This document shows, in pieces, positions 4,480 to 8,005 of a DNA stretch of 8,005 bases (its first letter is position 1; the number at the start of each line of letters is the position of its first letter). A program made the translations under genes and the position numbers. Location of the stretch: positions 1 to 8,005 of the forward strand of contig CAZQCJ010000040.1 in NCBI GenBank assembly GCA_964591885.1, written 5' to 3'. This DNA comes from CAZQCJ01 sp964591885. Lineage in GTDB: Bacteria; Patescibacteriota; Microgenomatia; PFEM01; JAPLYW01. Under the pieces are notes generated by a model. It was not told the origin of the DNA and ran no database searches. It saw only the letters and a list, made by a program, of their open reading frames with translations.

Positions 4480-6513
4480 TTACTTTAAATTTTTAAGTTT
4501 CTCAAGAGCTGTTTCATGATTGGGGTTAATTTTCTCCAAAATGTAGTTTAGCTGCTCTTTGGCTTTGTCGATTTCATTTTTTTGTTCATAGAACAAAGCC
4601 AAAGCGTAACGGGCTTGATCGTAGTTTGGTTTAAGTTGGACAGCATCTTCCAAAGTTTTGATGGCTGTTTCTTCTTGATTAACTTTGGCGTAAACTAAAG
4701 CCAGATTATAAACAATCTTGGCGTCAGTAGGAGCTAGTTTATTAGCCATCAGTAAAGATTCCAGAGCTTGTTGAGTATATTCTTCCTTAATTTCTGCCAG
4801 AGAGTAAAAAACACGAGTGCGATTCTTCCAAAAATTGAGATTATAGGGGCTGATTTTTAAAGAACGGTCTGAAGAGCTAATGGCTAAATCAACCAATTGA
4901 GCTGAAAGACTAGCTTGCTCTTGTTTGGCAGCGCTAACAGCTAGACCAGCGGCCGAAAGGGCTAACTCGTCGTAGTAGATTGGTTCAAAAGGTCGAAGAG
5001 CAATCGCTTTCTGTAAAAGAGGAAAAGCTTTATTACTTTCACTGCTTTTGTTTAATTTTTCCCCCAGAGCAAAGCGGGTATCAGCGTACCAGTATTTCAG
5101 AGTAGAAAAGAGAAAATAAAAAGTAAAAAGTAAAATTCCTCCAAGGATTAACCACTGCCAAAGAGATATTAAAGGTTGTTTTTTGGCTTTTTCTTTCTTT
5201 TCTTTTTCTTCTTTTATTAAAACGACACTTATGGCAGGAAAGAGGAAAAATAAGGTTGAGATGGGAACAACCGAGAAACCAAAAAAATTGGTAACTAAAA
5301 TATTAATAAAACCAGTTAGTAGAGAAATTAATAATAAATTTTCTTTTTTAAGAAAACATTTTTTGAGAATCCAGAAAATGAAACTGCCGATAAGGATTAA
5401 ATAGCTTATTATTCCTAAGGTTCCTGTTGTAGCCATGTAATTGAGATATTCATTGTGGGCTTTGTTATAGAGAAAATCCCATTCGGAGACATCATTATGT
5501 TCGCGAGGACGATACCAATGGTAGGAATAAGCGAAAGTTTCTGGGCCAGTGCCTAAAGAAGGGTGATGTTTCCAGATAGCTAAAGCTCCTTGCCAAACGA
5601 TTTTGCGGATTTCACCAGATTCCGTACCGCCAGTGGGAATTCCCTGACTTGCATTTGGGGTTTGAGTTGTTTCTGACTTAAAGTTTAAAAATTTCGGCTG
5701 CCAAGGGGTAAAGACAAAAAGATTAAAAATAATTAGAAGAGAGGTGATAATTAAAAAGGGTTTTACTATTTTTTTTAATTCAAAGCGTCTAAGCCAAAAA
5801 ACAAGACCCCAAAAAGAAAGGAAAGAAACGCCTAAACCTAAAAGGCCGGAGCGTGACTTGGTGTATAAAAAGCACAGAAGAAGGATAGTAAATAATAGGT
5901 AGAAAATGAAACTTTGTTTTTTTGACTTTAGCCTTAGGATGAAACCCCATGTTAAAGGGACAAGGGTGATTAACCAGGCAGCGAGCCAGTTGGGTTGACC
6001 AAGAGTAGAAAAGACCCGGGCGCGAACGTCTTGAACCCATTGTTTGGCGTCAATGCCGAAATGTTCAGCAATACCATAAATAGCTACTAAGGCTGAACTA
6101 ATAAGGGTGAAGGAGATGAGGCGTAAAGTATTTTTTCTGTCCATGTTACTAGTAAAAGCCCAATATAAAAGAGAGAAACAAATGATTGATAATAAACCAC
6201 CATTAAACCTGGAGTAATAACCCCAAAAGGAAGTGTGCTGGTCAATGGAGAAGAGAAAGCTCAAAAATTGAGAAAAGAGAAAAATTAAAAGAGGAATATC
6301 CCAGAAACTGCGCTGAAAGAAAATTTTTCTTTTGATAATCATTCTTACTAGCCAGGAAGAAATGATAATAGTAGTTAAAAAGTAAACCAAGAGCATCTTG
6401 TTAAATTCAAAAAGCTCATAGTTCCAAGGGGTCATGATTAGAGGAATAAAAAAGAAAAGAAGGAAAAAAGAAAAGGTAATAATTTGCTGACAGATTTTAT
6501 TGAGACGGAGCAT
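4480..6513 (-). CDS. O-antigen ligase/Wzy_C-like membrane protein with C-terminal TPR repeats
   Basis: A 677-residue multi-pass membrane protein. Hydrophobic segments fill residues 10-270 and 360-435, with a further one at about 452-472. Motifs of the O-antigen ligase/polymerase/oligosaccharyltransferase (Wzy_C) group are TKSRSGLLGLG (218-228), the large extracytoplasmic loop with GTGPETFAYSYHWYRP (321-336), and KAHNEYLNYMATTGTLG (351-367) with H353. A Lys/Glu-rich linker (434-446) leads to the last membrane segment. Residues from about 480 to the end are helical TPR-like repeats, for example the units near 595-630 and 630-665 (YNLALVYAK, RYALALFYEQ). Such proteins join or transfer lipid-linked glycans onto lipid, glycan or protein; which acceptor applies cannot be told. 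It is the first gene of the minus-strand run and diverges from mreB. There is no Shine-Dalgarno sequence; a -10 box 6 nt before the ATG suggests a leaderless mRNA. Confidence 0.85.
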   Translation of the reverse strand: MLRLNKICQQIITFSFFLLFFFIPLIMTPWNYELFEFNKMLLVYFLTTIIISSWLVRMIIKRKIFFQRSFWDIPLLIFLFSQFLSFLFSIDQHTSFWGYYSRFNGGLLSIICFSLLYWAFTSNMDRKNTLRLISFTLISSALVAIYGIAEHFGIDAKQWVQDVRARVFSTLGQPNWLAAWLITLVPLTWGFILRLKSKKQSFIFYLLFTILLLCFLYTKSRSGLLGLGVSFLSFWGLVFWLRRFELKKIVKPFLIITSLLIIFNLFVFTPWQPKFLNFKSETTQTPNASQGIPTGGTESGEIRKIVWQGALAIWKHHPSLGTGPETFAYSYHWYRPREHNDVSEWDFLYNKAHNEYLNYMATTGTLGIISYLILIGSFIFWILKKCFLKKENLLLISLLTGFINILVTNFFGFSVVPISTLFFLFPAISVVLIKEEKEKKEKAKKQPLISLWQWLILGGILLFTFYFLFSTLKYWYADTRFALGEKLNKSSESNKAFPLLQKAIALRPFEPIYYDELALSAAGLAVSAAKQEQASLSAQLVDLAISSSDRSLKISPYNLNFWKNRTRVFYSLAEIKEEYTQQALESLLMANKLAPTDAKIVYNLALVYAKVNQEETAIKTLEDAVQLKPNYDQARYALALFYEQKNEIDKAKEQLNYILEKINPNHETALEKLKNLK

Positions 6514-6519
6514 AAAGCA

Positions 6520-6549
6520 AGTATATCATAGCTGTTGGTAGTGTGATAA
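6520..6549 (-). promoter_or_regulatory. Promoter of the ligase-like gene and operon (predicted leaderless)
   Basis: On the minus strand TGATATACT (6520-6528) is an extended -10 with TATACT as its hexamer. A TTATCA (6544-6549) lies 18 bp upstream as a 4-of-6 match to -35. Six bases separate TATACT from the ATG, so the predicted +1 is the A of the start codon at 6513. The -35 region coincides with the -10 region of the mreB promoter on the other strand. Confidence 0.6.
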
Positions 6550-6552
6550 AAT
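6544..6552 (+). promoter_or_regulatory. Extended -10 promoter of mreB (predicted leaderless)
   Basis: TGATAAAAT has a TGn element followed by TAAAAT (6547-6552), one base from TATAAT. The mreB ATG at 6560 follows after 7 nt, so transcription should begin at about 6559-6560 with essentially no leader. No Shine-Dalgarno sequence and no good -35 are present. The element overlaps the -35 region of the divergent promoter, so the two are unlikely to be occupied together. Confidence 0.55.
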
Positions 6553-6559
6553 TAATTTA

Positions 6560-7639
6560 ATGTTTAACTCTTTTTTCTCTTTGTTTTCCTCTGATATTGC
6601 CATTGATTTAGGGACAGCCAATACTTTTATTTTTATTAAAGATAAAGGGGTCGTGGTTCGTGAACCGTCGGTGGTGGCCAGAAATAAGAAAACAAAAGAG
6701 ATTTTAGCCATTGGCCATAAAGCTAAAAAGATGGTTGGGAAAACACCTTTGATGATTGAGACGGTTAGACCACTTCAAGACGGGGTTATTGCCGATTTTG
6801 AAGCGACGGTGGCGATGCTTAAATTTTTTCTTGAAGATCTTTCTTCTGGTGGTCAGCTTTTAAGTAAAATTATCAGACCGCGGGTAGTTATTGGTATTCC
6901 TTCAGGGGTAACTGAAGTTGAACAAAAAGCAGTTCAGGATGCGGCTTTAAGTGCCGGGGCCAGAAGAGCCTATTTAATTGAAGAGCCAATGGCCGCGGCG
7001 ATTGGCATTGGTTTACCAGTGGATCAACCTCAAGGGGTTTTAGTTGTTGATATTGGCGGGGGGACAACGGAAATTGCTTTAATCTCTTTAGGGGGAATTG
7101 TTATTAATCGCTGTTTGCGGGTAGCTGGTGATGAAATAGATGAGGCTTTAGTTAATTTTATTAAACTGAAATATTCCTTGCTTTTAGGCCAAGCTTCAGC
7201 TGAAGAGATTAAAATTCAGTTGGGTTCAGCCTTGCCACCCTCACATTTGGTTTCTAAAGAAAAAGCAGCTGAAATTAAAGAAAGGCAATTGGTAATTCGC
7301 GGCCGTGATTTGGGTAATGGTTTGCCAAAATCAATCAAAATCAGTGCTCAGGAGATCAGAGAAGCTATCTCGCCAATCATTAACCAGATTATTGAGCAGA
7401 TTGCCGAAGTCGTTGAAGAAGCTCCACCAGAACTAACCACAGATATTGTTAGCAAGGGGATTGTTCTTTGTGGTGGCGGTTCTTTAATTCAAGGTTTAGA
7501 TAAATTAGTATCTGAAGAAACCAAGATTCCAGTTTGGATAGCAGAAGAGCCACAAACTTGCGTGGTTAGAGGCTGCGGTAAAATTTTGGAAGACGAAAAG
7601 TTGCTGAATAAATTCCGCGTGATTGGCGGTTTAAGGTAA
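6560..7639 (+). CDS. mreB: Rod shape-determining protein MreB (actin homologue)
   Basis: A bacterial actin that polymerises at the inner face of the membrane and guides lateral wall synthesis. The N-terminal MFNSFFSLFSS is a short amphipathic, membrane-binding stretch. The phosphate-1 loop is DIAIDLGTANT (12-22). IEEPMAAAIG (140-149) includes the conserved Glu pair. The phosphate-2 loop is DIGGGTTE (164-171), and the adenosine motif is LCGGGSLIQGL (303-313). Residues 66-80 (IETVRPLQDGVIADF) are also typical. The 359-residue length is slightly above the usual 335-350. The ATG is set by the family N-terminus and by a -10 box placed for a leaderless mRNA. It is divergent from the ligase-like gene. 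No mreC or mreD follows directly; the next gene is an unrecognised membrane-anchored protein. Confidence 0.96.
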   Translation: MFNSFFSLFSSDIAIDLGTANTFIFIKDKGVVVREPSVVARNKKTKEILAIGHKAKKMVGKTPLMIETVRPLQDGVIADFEATVAMLKFFLEDLSSGGQLLSKIIRPRVVIGIPSGVTEVEQKAVQDAALSAGARRAYLIEEPMAAAIGIGLPVDQPQGVLVVDIGGGTTEIALISLGGIVINRCLRVAGDEIDEALVNFIKLKYSLLLGQASAEEIKIQLGSALPPSHLVSKEKAAEIKERQLVIRGRDLGNGLPKSIKISAQEIREAISPIINQIIEQIAEVVEEAPPELTTDIVSKGIVLCGGGSLIQGLDKLVSEETKIPVWIAEEPQTCVVRGCGKILEDEKLLNKFRVIGGLR

Positions 7640-7646
7640 CTTAACA

Positions 7647-7675
7647 TTGACAAGATTATAGGATTATTTTATAAT
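7647..7675 (+). promoter_or_regulatory. Perfect consensus sigma70-type promoter before the last gene
   Basis: TTGACA (7647-7652) and TATAAT (7670-7675) are both exact consensus hexamers with the optimal 17-bp spacer. The predicted +1 is near 7682, leaving a leader of about 47 nt before the ATG at 7729. A four-codon ORF (Met-Ser-Lys-Phe, stop; 7680-7694) begins almost exactly at the predicted +1. The promoter starts 7 bp after the mreB stop, so the downstream gene probably has strong transcription of its own. The remaining 7640-7728 spacer shows no hairpin terminator. Confidence 0.8.
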
Positions 7676-7716
7676 TCAAATGTCTAAATTTTAGGCGTAC
7701 TTTAACAACAAGGCAA

Positions 7717-7722
7717 GGAAGG
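7717..7722 (+). promoter_or_regulatory. Shine-Dalgarno sequence of the last, partial gene
   Basis: GGAAGG, within a longer purine run AAGGAAGG, lies 6 nt before the ATG at 7729. It fixes the start and contrasts with the genes here that have no recognisable Shine-Dalgarno sequence. Confidence 0.7.
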
Positions 7723-7728
7723 TAAAAA

Positions 7729-8005
7729 ATGAGATGGAAAATTTTATCACTGTTTTTGGCGTTAATGAGTTTTGCTCTTGGTTTTTGGTTACTTTTTTTA
7801 GTGGTTCAACCAAAAGATTTTATTATTCCTTTTGAGGTTCCGAGAAGTAGTAATTTCAATGTTAATCAGAGGTTTATTCAGGGATCATTACCCTTATCTG
7901 GGGATGAAGATAGGGTTGGCAAAGAATCTTTATGCTTTGTTAATTTTGAAAGATGTTTTGTTAGCTATTTAAACTCAAGGGAAAAGATTTATATTACTTG
8001 GCAAG
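7729..8005 (+). CDS. Unrecognised membrane-anchored protein, 3' end cut by window
   Basis: An open frame of 92 complete codons that runs off the window. The start is supported by a good Shine-Dalgarno sequence and by a consensus promoter upstream. The protein begins MRWKILSLFLALMSFALGF, with positive residues followed by a hydrophobic stretch to about residue 26 (WLLFLVV). This is a signal anchor or signal peptide and would place the rest outside the membrane. The exported part seen so far (KDFIIPFEVPRSSNFN and beyond) is mixed-polarity and has two cysteines, in ESLCFVNFERCF. I recognise no family. The position after mreB hints at an envelope role, but the separate promoter weakens that link. 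Confidence 0.75.
   Translation, partial: MRWKILSLFLALMSFALGFWLLFLVVQPKDFIIPFEVPRSSNFNVNQRFIQGSLPLSGDEDRVGKESLCFVNFERCFVSYLNSREKIYITWQ

Noticed and set aside
5789..6040. Open frame in another frame within the ligase-like gene
   Set aside because: It is overlapped completely by the membrane protein frame, has arginine/proline-rich composition unlike the neighbours and no ribosome binding site.
6526..6711. Minus-strand open frame opposite the mreB start
   Set aside because: It overlaps the conserved MreB N-terminus and the divergent promoter region and has no recognisable features.
1..8005. Mobile elements, CRISPR arrays, tRNA genes, riboswitches
   Set aside because: No transposase, terminal repeats, spaced repeat array, cloverleaf-like sequence or long structured leader was found on either strand by reading.

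Overview
This AT-rich, gene-dense window looks like a chromosomal segment of a small-genome bacterium. The best fit is a member of the Candidate Phyla Radiation (Patescibacteria), perhaps Microgenomates-like. That placement is inferred from several traits: a four-cysteine ribosomal protein L28, a strongly shortened methionyl-tRNA formyltransferase, an enlarged nucleoside diphosphate kinase, an O-antigen-ligase-like/TPR membrane protein divergent from mreB, and spacers of a few tens of bases or less. No rRNA, tRNA, CRISPR array, insertion sequence or phage gene was seen.

Layout. At the left edge, rpmB (L28, + strand) runs into the tail of fmt (- strand), and the two coding regions overlap tail to tail by 53 bp. 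From 260 to 6513 seven genes lie head to tail on the - strand. In transcription order they are: a Wzy_C/O-antigen-ligase-like membrane protein with C-terminal TPRs, ndk, an AmmeMemoRadiSam radical SAM enzyme, a LigB-superfamily protein, an AMMECR1 protein, def and fmt. Spacers are 4 to 44 bp, so an operon is likely, with a second internal promoter just before def. To the right, mreB (+) diverges from the ligase-like gene across 46 bp. It is followed by a perfect consensus promoter and the start of an unrecognised membrane-anchored protein that is cut by the window end.

How the genes fit together. def and fmt form the formylation/deformylation pair for initiator methionine, next to a ribosomal protein gene. 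The radical SAM, LigB-like and AMMECR1 genes form the widespread but functionally unexplained AmmeMemoRadiSam set; here the LigB and AMMECR1 parts, which I recall as often fused, are separate genes. The ligase-like gene and mreB face each other across a shared promoter region, which suggests linked control of cell-surface glycan and cell-shape functions.

Most notable signals. (1) The AmmeMemoRadiSam trio is kept in an apparently minimal genome with a shortened LigB-like protein. (2) Extended -10 boxes sit 6-7 nt from the ATG of the ligase-like gene, def and mreB, predicting leaderless mRNAs. (3) A perfect TTGACA-N17-TATAAT promoter stands before the last gene, with a four-codon ORF at its predicted +1. 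(4) Two short tandem duplications each span the stop codon of the upstream gene in the operon. No spacer exceeds 300 bp; the longest gene-free stretch is 7640-7728.
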